DNA from: Pseudomonadota bacterium | GTDB lineage: Bacteria; Pseudomonadota; Alphaproteobacteria; Sphingomonadales; Sphingomonadaceae | NCBI GenBank assembly: GCA_023423655.1 | Contig: JAFAFE010000006.1 | Span: 372,001-436,000, forward strand | Length of the DNA stretch: 64,000 nucleotides | Reading direction: 5' to 3' | Shown: piece by piece, positions 1 through 8,561 of the stretch | Layout: each line of letters opens with the position of its first letter | How positions within the stretch are numbered: the stretch's first letter is position 1 | Notes under the pieces: model-generated | Database searches by the model: none | What the model saw: the letters and a program-made list of their open reading frames with translations, nothing else | Told to the model about the DNA's origin: nothing | Translations under genes and position numbers: made by a program

Positions 1-1
1 C

Positions 2-1879
2 TCGTTCATTACCTTGCTGTGCGTTGCCAATGCGGTGATGGCGGTGTGGTTGGGCTATCCCTTGTCGGGGCTTGGCACCTTGGCCTTTGGCGGTGCGCTG
101 CTGGCGCTGTGTGTCTCTTCGGCGCGCGATTTCATCCGTTTCAAAACGGCAGAGACCACCATTGTCGACAAGAGCGAAACGGTGAGCCTGTTGCTGCGCG
201 AATTTGAAGATGCGGGCGCGGACTGGCTGTGGCAAATCGACTTTGCCCGCCGCCTGACCCATGTGTCGCCACGCTTTGCCTATGCGCTGGGCAAGGAGAT
301 GGAAGAGATTGAAGGCAAGCCGCTCGTGCAACTGCTTGCGGGCGATACTTGGGATACGGGCCGTTTCCCGTCCGCACTCCATGACCTTGCCGAACGGTTG
401 AACCGCCGCGAAAGTTTTTCCAACCTGCTGCTCCCTGTGCAGATTGGTAGCAACACCCATTGGTGGGAATTGTCCGCCAGCCCGCGTGTTGATGAAAAGG
501 GCCGCTTCATGGGCTTCCGCGGCGTCGCCTCGGACGTCACTCTGGAGCAGGCCTCGGCGGCCAAAATTGACCGCATGGCGCGCTTTGACAGTCTCACCGG
601 CCTGCCCAACCGACAGCAAATCAACGAAACGCTCGCCAAGGCGCTCGAACATAGCGCGCAATGGAAGAGCCGCTGTGCCTTCATGATGATCGACCTTGAC
701 CGGTTCAAGGCGGTCAATGATACGCTCGGCCATCCGGTCGGCGACCGTTTGCTTGAACTGGTCGCGAACCGCTTGCGTTCGATCATGACCAATAACGAGT
801 TGTGCGGCCGTTTGGGCGGGGACGAATTTGCGGTGGTCGTACGCGATGTGCCGGACACCAGCTATATCGACACGCTCGCCAACCAGATTATCACCAGCCT
901 GTCGCGCCCCTATGAGGTTGACCAGCAAACCCTCTATATCGGCGCAAGCGTCGGTTCTGCGACCGCGCCGCGCGATGCGCGCACCGTCGAAACCATGATC
1001 CGCAGCGCGGACTTGGCGCTCTATCGTTCCAAGGATAAGGGCGGAAATATCCATTATGCCTATGAACCGGGCCTCCATGTGCAGGCCGAAGAACGGCGCG
1101 TCATCGAAATTGCATTGCGCAAAGCACTGGAGCGCGGCGAGTTTACCCTCAATTATCAACCCGTCGTCACCGCCAATGAAGGCGCGATTGACGGGTTCGA
1201 GGCGCTTATCCGCTGGACCAATCCCGACCTTGGCAGCGTGTCACCCGCCAAATTCATACCGATTGCCGAAGATGCGCGCCTCATCGGCCAGATTGGCGAA
1301 TGGGTGCTGCGCACCGCTTGTCATGAAGCGATGAACTGGCCGTCCAATATCCGCGTCGCGGTCAATGTGTCCGCCGAACAATTGGCTGACCCCAATTTCG
1401 TGTCGGCGGTCGTTTCTGCTTTATCGCATAGCGGCTTGCCGCCGCGTCGCTTAGAGCTGGAAGTCACCGAAAGCGTATTTGTGCGCGATGGCGGGGGCGC
1501 GGCGCAAATGCTCGACCAGTTGCTCGGCCTTGGCATCCGTCTGTCGCTCGACGATTTCGGCACCGGCTATTCCTCACTCGGCTATTTGCGCGAAACCCGT
1601 TTCAGCACAATCAAAGTGGACCGCAGCTTTGTCCAAGGGGCAGCGCATAACAAAGCCGAAAGCCTTGCGATCATCCGCGCGGTGGTCGCTATGGCCGACA
1701 GCCTTGGCATGAGCACCACAGCCGAAGGCGCGGAAACCGAAGCCGAGGTGGAAATGATCCGCAATCTGGGCTGCAAAAAAATCCAGGGCTATTATTTCGG
1801 TCGCCCGATGGCCGCGCAGGATGTCAATGACTTGTTCCGCGCCCAGCCCGAAGCGTTGAACCTCGGTTACGCCTCCTGA
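2..1879 (+). CDS. GGDEF/EAL dual-domain c-di-GMP signalling protein (5' end cut off)
   Basis: The frame is open to the left edge, so the true start lies outside the window. The visible part begins with a hydrophobic membrane stretch, then a PAS-like sensor region with the segment WLWQIDFARRLTHVS, a diguanylate cyclase domain whose GGDEF signature is encoded at nt 815-829, and a phosphodiesterase domain with EAL at nt 1199-1207 and the downstream DDFGTGYSSL motif. Both catalytic signatures look intact, so it could make, degrade, or switch between making and degrading cyclic di-GMP at the inner membrane. The net direction cannot be read from sequence. It ends convergently with the ParA-like gene, about 45 bp away. 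Confidence 0.95.
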   Translation, partial: SFITLLCVANAVMAVWLGYPLSGLGTLAFGGALLALCVSSARDFIRFKTAETTIVDKSETVSLLLREFEDAGADWLWQIDFARRLTHVSPRFAYALGKEMEEIEGKPLVQLLAGDTWDTGRFPSALHDLAERLNRRESFSNLLLPVQIGSNTHWWELSASPRVDEKGRFMGFRGVASDVTLEQASAAKIDRMARFDSLTGLPNRQQINETLAKALEHSAQWKSRCAFMMIDLDRFKAVNDTLGHPVGDRLLELVANRLRSIMTNNELCGRLGGDEFAVVVRDVPDTSYIDTLANQIITSLSRPYEVDQQTLYIGASVGSATAPRDARTVETMIRSADLALYRSKDKGGNIHYAYEPGLHVQAEERRVIEIALRKALERGEFTLNYQPVVTANEGAIDGFEALIRWTNPDLGSVSPAKFIPIAEDARLIGQIGEWVLRTACHEAMNWPSNIRVAVNVSAEQLADPNFVSAVVSALSHSGLPPRRLELEVTESVFVRDGGGAAQMLDQLLGLGIRLSLDDFGTGYSSLGYLRETRFSTIKVDRSFVQGAAHNKAESLAIIRAVVAMADSLGMSTTAEGAETEAEVEMIRNLGCKKIQGYYFGRPMAAQDVNDLFRAQPEALNLGYAS

Positions 1880-1923
1880 AGCTTGTCGCGGGCCTAATTT
1901 TGGCTCGCTTAATTCGGCCCCGC

Positions 1924-2655
1924 TTAAATCTGGCTAAGCCGCTTCTCGATCGCGCGCCATAATGTCGCATAGGCTTTATAGGCCGGAGAGGATGCGGCGA
2001 ACGCACCCAAGGGCCGCGCTTCACTCGATGCCTGTTCGACAACGCTTGCCATCGGAATGACCGGCCAGTCTTGGTGGAGCGCCAGTGCCTCCTTATGTAC
2101 GCGCCGCCTTTGGTCGACCATCGAATGGAGCGGGAGCAGCGGCGCCTGCCGCCCTTTCTTTTCGTCCATAAACTGCACCACCGCGTCAAAAGCCCGCTGC
2201 GACAAAGCGGACGGAATGACCGGCACAATCATCACATCGGCAGCGCGCATCACCTGCTCTGCGGTTTCGGTAAGACCGGGCGGGCAATCGAGGATGATAC
2301 GGTCATAATGGCCCGACAGCGTGTCGATAATCCGCGCGAGCCTTTTCTTCTTGTCGAGTTCGAACAAGAGCCGGTCCAGCCCGCGCAGGCTCATATCGGC
2401 GGCGAGCAGGTCAATGCCTTCAAAGCGCGAGCCGCGCACCAGCTTCATCGGGTCCACCCCGCGCGCGAACAGCGAGCGTACCTCCTGTTTCAACGGTAAG
2501 CCGTCGCCCAATATATAACTTGCCGCACCCTGCGGGTCCAAATCCCACACCAAAGTGCGGCGCGCGCTTTGATGTGCGGACAGCCAGGCGAGGTTAACTG
2601 CGGTCGTGGTTTTGCCCACCCCACCTTTGAGGTTATAGACCGCAACCGTCGCCAT
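1924..2655 (-). CDS. ParA/MinD-family ATPase, orphan
   Basis: A ParA-type P-loop ATPase of about 243 residues. The N-terminus carries the deviant Walker A box KGGVGKTT, followed by DLDPQGAAS (switch I region) and a Walker B-like segment IILDCPPG. I chose the ATG at 2655 because GGAAGGA sits just upstream and the family normally starts a few residues before the Walker box; a longer frame to 2730 adds only an unrelated leader. Such ATPases position chromosomes, plasmids or large protein complexes by patterning on the nucleoid or membrane. No ParB gene or parS-like repeats are adjacent, so the cargo is unknown. Confidence 0.9.
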   Translation of the reverse strand: MATVAVYNLKGGVGKTTTAVNLAWLSAHQSARRTLVWDLDPQGAASYILGDGLPLKQEVRSLFARGVDPMKLVRGSRFEGIDLLAADMSLRGLDRLLFELDKKKRLARIIDTLSGHYDRIILDCPPGLTETAEQVMRAADVMIVPVIPSALSQRAFDAVVQFMDEKKGRQAPLLPLHSMVDQRRRVHKEALALHQDWPVIPMASVVEQASSEARPLGAFAASSPAYKAYATLWRAIEKRLSQI

Positions 2656-2957
2656 TTTTATTCCTTCCGTGTCGCACCACCCCGCCGAATCAGCGGGCGC
2701 TACCCTAGCAGGATGAAGCTTGTGTGACACGGCGCGTGCGGACGCTTGTTTAGGATTGTTATCATTTCATCGACGCCTGAAAACGGTTCGCCGACGCCGC
2801 AAAAACAGGTTCCGCAGCTCGTCGCCCCGACAATGCGATTCGTCGGAAAGCGACAAGCGACGGGCTTTATTCCTTAACTTTGGCTGACTAATCCGCCTCA
2901 TCACCAAATTTCAAAAAGCACCCGAAGACGGGGCTTCACAGAGCGGGATCGCAAAAT
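2656..2957. other. Intergenic region between divergent ParA-like and CHAP genes
   Basis: About 300 bp without a convincing gene. It should hold the two divergent promoters, but no strong -35/-10 pair stands out. An imperfect hairpin at 2821-2854 pairs GTCGC with GCGAC and CCGAC with GTCGG, about 105 bp upstream of the CHAP gene, and could be a 5'-UTR structure or an operator. Confidence 0.4.
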
Positions 2958-3530
2958 ATGTTCGGAAAAAAAGCTTTCGGCCTCGCCGTTGCCGCCCTTG
3001 CGATGCTCGCGCCGGTGAGTGCGGCCCAAGCTTTGCAATGCGTTCCGTTCGCACGCGACATGTCGGGCGTCGATATCCGCGGCAATGCGCATACTTGGTG
3101 GGCGCAGGCAGCGGGCAAATATGCGCGCGGCAACACCCCAAAAGTCGGCGCGGTGCTGTCGTTCAAAAGCACCCGCTCGATGCCGCTCGGCCATGTCGCC
3201 GTGGTGAGCAAGATCATCAACGACCGCGAAATCCTTATCAGCCATTCCAACTGGTCGCCGATTAATGGCCGTCGCGGCCAAATCGAGCGCAATGTCAAAG
3301 TGGTCGATGTGTCGGTCAATGGCGACTGGACCAGCGTCAAAGTATGGTATGCGCCGATCGGTGCGCTTGGCCTGCGCGCCAATCCGACCAACGGCTTTAT
3401 CTATAATGGTCGCGGGGATCGCGGTGCGCCGATCCAGCTTGCGCAGGCCGAGCCGATCCAGCACCCCGCTTTTGCCAAGACCATCACCCCTTCCCCCGAA
3501 CTGGCGATGATGGTGGCGGCGGTCCGTTAA
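2958..3530 (+). CDS. Secreted CHAP-domain protein, probable peptidoglycan amidase/peptidase
   Basis: 190 residues. A classical signal peptide is visible (FGKKAFGLAVAALAMLAP, cleavage near AQA). The mature part starts directly with the CHAP catalytic cysteine in LQCVPFARDMSG, and the general-base histidine lies in LGHVAVVSKI about 60 residues later. CHAP (cysteine, histidine-dependent amidohydrolase/peptidase) domains cut peptidoglycan peptides or amide links. There is no separate binding domain; the C-terminal 50 residues are probably linker-like. It stands alone with a strong terminator behind it. A house-keeping role in wall turnover in the periplasm is inferred. Confidence 0.85.
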   Translation: MFGKKAFGLAVAALAMLAPVSAAQALQCVPFARDMSGVDIRGNAHTWWAQAAGKYARGNTPKVGAVLSFKSTRSMPLGHVAVVSKIINDREILISHSNWSPINGRRGQIERNVKVVDVSVNGDWTSVKVWYAPIGALGLRANPTNGFIYNGRGDRGAPIQLAQAEPIQHPAFAKTITPSPELAMMVAAVR

Positions 3531-3576
3531 CCGGCAAAATACGCTTCTCTCCTTTTGCGTCCCTCACCGGACACAT

Positions 3577-3608
3577 AAAAAAGGCCGCTTGGATCAGCGG
3601 CCTTTTTT
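3577..3608 (+). terminator. Rho-independent terminator after the CHAP gene
   Basis: A perfect 13-bp stem, AAAAAAGGCCGCT (3577-3589) with AGCGGCCTTTTTT (3596-3608), closes a 6-nt loop and ends in a T run. Because the stem begins with A residues, it can also stop minus-strand transcription from the DUF3297 gene. Confidence 0.9.
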
Positions 3609-3643
3609 TGCTGGAGTGATAAGGGACATACCCCCCGCGCGTC

Positions 3644-3943
3644 CTATTCCGCGTCGGCAGCCTTATCGCCATCCGCGTCTGCGCCCTTTTCCTTAATATC
3701 CTCGAACCAGGCTTCCACCTCGCCATTGAGTTTGAGGGTGAGCGGTTGGCCGTGCCGGTCGCGGGTCTTACCCGCCGCTACACGGATCCAGCCTTCGGAA
3801 ATGGAATATTCCTCCACATCCGTGCGCTCGCGCCCTTTGAAGCGGATGCCGATACCGCGCTGCAAGGTTTCCATATCGAAATGGGGCGAGCGCGGGTTGG
3901 TCGAAAGCCGGTCGGGCGGCGTCAATGCTTGTGCGTCAGTCAT
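3644..3943 (-). CDS. DUF3297 family protein
   Basis: About 99 residues. The core TPPDRLSTNPRSPHFDMETL followed by RGIGIRFKGRERTDVEEYSI and a GWIRVAAGK segment is the hallmark of DUF3297, a small conserved alphaproteobacterial family of unknown function. The C-terminus after VEAWFEDIKEKG is an acidic, Ala/Asp-rich tail. I favour the ATG at 3943, preceded by AAAGG, which gives a protein starting MTDAQ; an ATG at 3970 and a TTG at 3979 are also in frame. It converges on the CHAP gene and shares its terminator. Confidence 0.85.
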   Translation of the reverse strand: MTDAQALTPPDRLSTNPRSPHFDMETLQRGIGIRFKGRERTDVEEYSISEGWIRVAAGKTRDRHGQPLTLKLNGEVEAWFEDIKEKGADADGDKAADAE

Positions 3944-4228
3944 ATCCGAGCCTTTGCCGTCCGTTTCCATGTCCGTCAAGCCTGCGTCGTTAGGCGGAGC
4001 CGCGCCGTCCGTTTACCGTGCATCCGGAGGCTCGCGCGGTAGTTGGCGCGACGGCTTTGCATTGGGATCTTCTTCCTCCACTTTCGCTGCAATCAGCCGA
4101 CCGCCGCAGAAATCACCTGCCAATTATTTGAAGAGATGCGCATTTTGAAAATCTGAAAAAAGCCCTAAAATGGCGGACGTGAATAACGGGCGCAGAGATC
4201 TGGTACCATAAGCGCCCCCTACCCTATC

Positions 4229-4331
4229 GTCATTGCGAGCCGCGAAGCGGCGCGGCAATCCAGAGTCAACTAACACTAAAGTTGGCTATTTTACTATGGA
4301 TTACCGCGCGCTAGAAAACGCGCGCAATGGC
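4229..4331. repeat. Two inverted copies of a short palindromic interspersed repeat
   Basis: The copy at 4229-4266 reads GTCATTGCG, a small GC-rich hairpin, then GCGGCAATCCAGAG. The reverse complement of 4294-4331 reads GCCATTGCG, a different hairpin, then GCGGTAATCCATAG. The conserved ends CATTGCG and CGGYAATCCA with a variable centre match the general form of the ATTGCGA/GCAATCC elements scattered through many bacterial genomes. The roughly 430 bp from 3944 to 4370 contain nothing else that I recognise. Confidence 0.6.
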
Positions 4332-4370
4332 GCAAGATTGTCATTCGGCACCTGTCTAAACCACATCTCC

Positions 4371-4800
4371 CTACACCGTCGTCATCCAATTCACGATGAG
4401 GCTGTTCAAATTCCGGCGCGGTTCAAAATCGGTCTTGCACACTTCAAAGCGCGTCGGGCTGATTTTCCGCACCCCGTCCATGCAAAAGCTGACCAGCGAT
4501 GCCACATTGCCCTTGTCCGCGACCAGCCGGAAATCCTTAATCGGCCCCTTCCAGTTCGCCCCCGATTTCAGCACATCGGAGAACCATCGTTCGGTATAAG
4601 CAATGCGTTCGGGATTGGCCTTGCGCCGCGCGGACTCGATCCGGTCAAAACTGGCCAGAAAATCCGTGTCGGTGAATTAAGTGTCGCGATAGTGCGCGCC
4701 AGTGCCATCCGTGCCGCGCCGTTGCGCCACATCACCCCCCCATAGCCGCCTCACTCATTGGCAAAAGCCGGGGATGAGAGGGTCAGGGCGAGTGAAGTAA
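4371..4800 (-). pseudogene. Remnant of a DUF4424-like secreted protein
   Basis: An open stretch at the 3' end encodes about 100 residues, including GANWKGPIKDFRLVADKG, VSFCMDGVRKISPTRFEVCK and FEPRRNLNSLIV. I believe this is the C-terminal part of DUF4424 proteins, which are normally exported and about 300 residues long. Upstream, a separate frame encodes a signal-peptide-like end, SLALTLSSPAFANE, followed at once by a stop. The body between the leader and the C-terminus is missing and the frames do not join, so the gene is decayed by deletion and frameshift. It lies between the palindromic repeat and the lower-GC DUF3883 gene. Family assignment is from memory of the motif pattern and is moderate. 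Confidence 0.5.
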
Positions 4801-4881
4801 TGGGGACTATTAATTTCCAATGCTTGGGACTTATGCCATTCCTAGCTTCCAAAGCATCGCCCTACAACAAGAGGCCTCATA

Positions 4882-5724
4882 TCATTGAAGTGTCGCTCGA
4901 TAGTTTATTGGTGAAAGAAGCAAACACGCGCTTAATGGCGGCTGAAGTTCAAACGCGCCGGGCTGTCTGGAAAAATTGAAAACACGCATCAACCGGAATG
5001 ACTTTGGGCTTTCTTCGCTGAACATTCGCTCATTCTCACTAATCATGAAAGGCGTTCGTGCAGGTCCGTCGGTCGTTTTCACCTCTATCAATCGTGGTGC
5101 GCCGTCCAGTGTAAACGAGGCAATATCATATCCAGCCCCGTCGCCGCGCTCTTGGGAAGTCCATTCAACTTGCCTCGAAAGATCGGGTCGACCTGCATCT
5201 GATAATATACGTCGTTCGTGATTGAATATTAATTCTTCACCTAATTTCCCAAGCTCCCGATTGCGAGCATCATGCTCAGCAGGATCAAATTTTCGTATCA
5301 ACCTTTCGAGTTCGGGAGTTGATTGCAGATCTTCACTGCTAGGCTGGGGAGCCGGGCCCACCCATAAAGATCGAGGTGACCGGACCATATTTCTAAGCCG
5401 TTCTTCTATCAATGTAGTTTCAGATATTTTTTCGCCCGACAGATGACGTTCGATTGCATCAATCAAGCTTTTCTGAAAATTGATATAAGGCTTATAACCA
5501 TTGATGCGCGGCAAACCGAGGCGTTCAAGCACCGCGCTTATATTCATATGCTTTCGCTCTATAGAGCCATATGTCCGGCCAATTAATTTAGATAATACGC
5601 GATTATGATGCGCTTTTACGGGCGTTTTTCCTGCCAACTCTTGGCCCAGCATATCGAAATAATCTGCAACAATCTGGTCATTCTCATCGTCTGACCAATT
5701 GCCTTTATTCTGAGCCCCCTCCAT
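4882..5724 (-). CDS. DUF3883-domain protein, probable nuclease-fold accessory protein
   Basis: About 280 residues. The N-terminal part (SDDENDQIVADYFDML, then RTYGSIERKHMNISAVLE and NGYKPYINFQKSLIDA) is typical of proteins that carry DUF3883. The C-terminal DUF3883 part has GAGYDIASF and LIEVKTT, i.e. a D...ExK arrangement as in PD-(D/E)XK nuclease folds. Related domains occur in restriction-modification and other defence genes, but the function of this stand-alone form is not established. I chose the ATG at 5724; a TTG at 5760 would add 12 residues. The gene is clearly richer in A+T than its neighbours, suggesting horizontal acquisition, and has no partner gene. Confidence 0.75.
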   Translation of the reverse strand: MEGAQNKGNWSDDENDQIVADYFDMLGQELAGKTPVKAHHNRVLSKLIGRTYGSIERKHMNISAVLERLGLPRINGYKPYINFQKSLIDAIERHLSGEKISETTLIEERLRNMVRSPRSLWVGPAPQPSSEDLQSTPELERLIRKFDPAEHDARNRELGKLGEELIFNHERRILSDAGRPDLSRQVEWTSQERGDGAGYDIASFTLDGAPRLIEVKTTDGPARTPFMISENERMFSEESPKSFRLMRVFNFSRQPGAFELQPPLSACLLLSPINYRATLQ

Positions 5725-5824
5725 GAATAAGAGAGCATCACTTGTCGCGACAAAAAGCAACCATTTAAATGGTTGGCGTAATGTCGCGACGCATTAAAAT
5801 CAAAAATATCAGGCTGAAAAAACC

Positions 5825-7642
5825 TCAATCCTTAGCGCGGCTTGCTTTCTTACGCTCGTGGGGATCGAGGTGGCGTTTGCGTAGGCGGATGGCTTTGGGG
5901 GTGACTTCTACCATTTCATCATCGTCAATATAGGCGATGGCCTGTTCGAGGGTCAGGCGTTTGGGCGGGGTCAAGCGGATAGCGTCGTCTTTGCCGGTTG
6001 AGCGGAAGTTCGTCAGTTGCTTCGACTTCATCGGGTTGACTTCCAGATCATCGGGCTTCGCATTTTCGCCGATAATCATGCCTTCATAGACCGGCTCGCC
6101 GGGGTGGACCATGAGGAGGCCGCGATCTTCGAGCGCGTTCAGCGCATAAGCGACCGTTTCACCAGATCCGTTCGAGATAAGGACGCCCACCGGACGGCCT
6201 TCGATCGCGCCTTTATAGGGGCCGTATTTTTCGAACAGACGGTTCATGATGCCGGTGCCGCGCGTGTCCGACAGAAATTCGCCATGATAGCCGATAAGGC
6301 CGCGCGAGGGGGCGGAGAAAACGAGGCGCGTCTTGCCGCCGCCCGACGGTTTTTGTTCAAGAAGGTCCGCCTTGCGGCGCTGCATCTTGCTCACCACGGT
6401 CGAAGAAAATTCGTCATCCACGTCGATAACGACCGATTCAAACGGTTCTTCGCGGCCATTTTCACCTTCGCGGAACAAGACTTTGGGGCGCGAAATGCCA
6501 AGTTCGAAGCCTTCGCGGCGCATGGTTTCGATGAGCACGCCAAGCTGTAATTCGCCGCGCCCTGCAACTTCAAAACTGTCCTTGTCGTCGCTTTCGGTGA
6601 TGCGGATCGCGACATTGGATTCGGCTTCGCGGAACAGACGGTCGCGGATGACGCGGCTGGTGACTTTATTGTCGCGCGATTCCTTGCCTGCAAACGGGCT
6701 GTCATTGACCGAAAAGCGCATCGAGAGCGTCGGCGGGTCAATCGGCTGCGCTTCGAGCGGCGTCGTCACACTGGTGTCGGCGATAGTATTGGCGACGGTC
6801 GCGACCGTGAGGCCCGCAAGGCTGATAATATCGCCTGCTTTGGCTTCTTCGACCGGCACACGTTCAAGGCCGCGGAAGGAGAAAATCTTGGACGCGCGGC
6901 CAGTTTCGATGATTTTGCCATCAGAATCGAGCGCGTGGATCGGAGCGTTGACCTTGAGTGTGCCTGCGGCAATCCGGCCAGTGAGGATACGGCCCAAGAA
7001 ATTGTCGCGGTCGAGCAGCGTCACGAGGAACTGGAAAGGCGCATCGACATCGACGCTGGGCGCGGGGACATGGTCGACAATCTTCTGGAACAAGGGCGAC
7101 AAATCGCCCTCACGCGCATCCGGATTTTCATTGGCATAACCATTGCGCCCCGATGCAAAAAGCACAGGGAAATCGAGCTGTTCGTCATTTGCGTCAAGGT
7201 TGACGAACAGGTCGAACACTTCGTCCAATACTTCCTGGATGCGCTCGTCCGGACGGTCGACCTTGTTGACCACGACAATCGGCTTCAAGCCCAGCGCGAG
7301 CGCCTTGCCTGTCACAAATTTGGTCTGCGGCATCGCGCCTTCGGAACTGTCCACGAGCAAAATAACGCCATCGACCATCGACAAAATCCGCTCGACCTCG
7401 CCGCCGAAATCGGCGTGGCCCGGCGTATCGACGATGTTGATGCGCGTGCCGTTCCATTCGACGCTCGTGCATTTGGCCAAAATCGTGATGCCGCGCTCTT
7501 TTTCGAGATCGTTCGAATCCATCGCGCGCTCTTCGACGCGCTGATTGTCGCGGAAGGTGCCGGATTGGCGGAAAAGCTGGTCAACCAGCGTGGTTTTACC
7601 ATGATCGACGTGCGCGATAATGGCGATGTTGCGAAGGGACAT
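5825..7642 (-). CDS. typA: Ribosome-associated translational GTPase TypA/BipA
   Basis: 605 residues, the full family length. G1 AHVDHGKTTL, switch II DTPGHADFG and G4 NKVDRP are intact. They are followed by the EF-G-like domains II, III and V and the BipA-specific C-terminal region with LTNFRSTGKDD and the basic tail RKRHLDPHERKK. BipA binds the 70S ribosome near the EF-G site and helps large-subunit assembly and stress or cold adaptation. It is transcribed alone; the next gene upstream is an unrelated lipoprotein. Confidence 0.98.
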   Translation of the reverse strand: MSLRNIAIIAHVDHGKTTLVDQLFRQSGTFRDNQRVEERAMDSNDLEKERGITILAKCTSVEWNGTRINIVDTPGHADFGGEVERILSMVDGVILLVDSSEGAMPQTKFVTGKALALGLKPIVVVNKVDRPDERIQEVLDEVFDLFVNLDANDEQLDFPVLFASGRNGYANENPDAREGDLSPLFQKIVDHVPAPSVDVDAPFQFLVTLLDRDNFLGRILTGRIAAGTLKVNAPIHALDSDGKIIETGRASKIFSFRGLERVPVEEAKAGDIISLAGLTVATVANTIADTSVTTPLEAQPIDPPTLSMRFSVNDSPFAGKESRDNKVTSRVIRDRLFREAESNVAIRITESDDKDSFEVAGRGELQLGVLIETMRREGFELGISRPKVLFREGENGREEPFESVVIDVDDEFSSTVVSKMQRRKADLLEQKPSGGGKTRLVFSAPSRGLIGYHGEFLSDTRGTGIMNRLFEKYGPYKGAIEGRPVGVLISNGSGETVAYALNALEDRGLLMVHPGEPVYEGMIIGENAKPDDLEVNPMKSKQLTNFRSTGKDDAIRLTPPKRLTLEQAIAYIDDDEMVEVTPKAIRLRKRHLDPHERKKASRAKD

Positions 7643-7771
7643 CGTGGGAAAAGCCTAACATTTTGGTTGGTGGCCCACCAATCAACGGCAGGCATTTGCG
7701 CGCGCCTTTAACGATTTTTCTGCTGCGGCGCAACAAAAGTATCGTCCGCAGGATCGTGCTTCGCCATTCGA

Positions 7772-8398
7772 TTATTGCTGCCCGATATGGTGGCAAGGCG
7801 AAGTTGCACCGCGCTGATCATGGCCCCACATTCTGTACCCGTTAGTATCGATGTGAAAGCGATCACCTTTATATATCCCCAGCCCCATCTGGCGCTTTGA
7901 GCCAATGCGCCTATGGAGCGCACAAAGCTCTGCGATCATCTGCGCCCGTGGGCGTTCGCTGACAAAGCGCATATCAATGGCATGAAACGCCATATGGCTA
8001 CTTTGCGGCGCGCCGTGAAGACATGCGTTAATATCAGCGCTGCGATACACGGACAAAGCCTCGACTCTACCCATTCGGGGTATCACATCTTCTTTCAGCA
8101 AACGTAATGTCGGAACAAGATGCGCCCATTGCCGACGCGGCGGCACAAGAAATGGCGGCGCATTGCAACGCTCCCAATTGACGTCCGAGCGTACCAATTG
8201 GCGGACAGGAATTATGTCGCCGACGCCTTTGGCGTTCAGATATGTTTGTAACGCAGTCAACTCTTCAAAGTTTTGAGGATTCGCGCGCCATTTGGCATAA
8301 AGGGCGTCATCGCGCTGCCGTTGTTTGACGACAAGAGCACCACGGTCGCAAGCGGCTAACAATAAGCCCATGATGGTGACCGCCACCAACCCCCGCAT
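7772..8398 (-). CDS. M15-like peptidase-fold lipoprotein
   Basis: 208 residues with a lipoprotein signal (MRGLVAVTIMGLLLAAC, lipidation at Cys17). The C-terminal half resembles M15 (D-Ala-D-Ala carboxypeptidase/VanX-like) proteins: VYRSADINACLHGAPQSSH, then H-M-A-F-H-A-I-D-M-R-F supplying the HxxxxxxD zinc ligands, and RFHIDTNGYRMWG with the third histidine. The Gly of the usual HxxGxAxD motif is Phe here. It is probably anchored to the inner face of the outer membrane and acts on peptidoglycan stem peptides, though activity is not assured. Confidence 0.75.
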   Translation of the reverse strand: MRGLVAVTIMGLLLAACDRGALVVKQRQRDDALYAKWRANPQNFEELTALQTYLNAKGVGDIIPVRQLVRSDVNWERCNAPPFLVPPRRQWAHLVPTLRLLKEDVIPRMGRVEALSVYRSADINACLHGAPQSSHMAFHAIDMRFVSERPRAQMIAELCALHRRIGSKRQMGLGIYKGDRFHIDTNGYRMWGHDQRGATSPCHHIGQQ

Positions 8399-8561
8399 AA
8401 TTCCTCCTCAGAAGACAATCACAGCCCACAATGAGCTATATGAATATGCGCGCGCATCCGCTACCGTTATATCAATATAACACAGTTTTTCCCTTGAACC
8501 CGTCCCCGCAAAGCGCCATGTTACGGGTCAGCTTCGACCTTAGAGAAAGGCTCATAAATCC

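Noticed and set aside
6333..7139. Long plus-strand frames across typA
   Set aside because: Antisense to a full-length conserved typA with normal GC-rich shadow composition (Ser/Arg-rich), no ribosome site.
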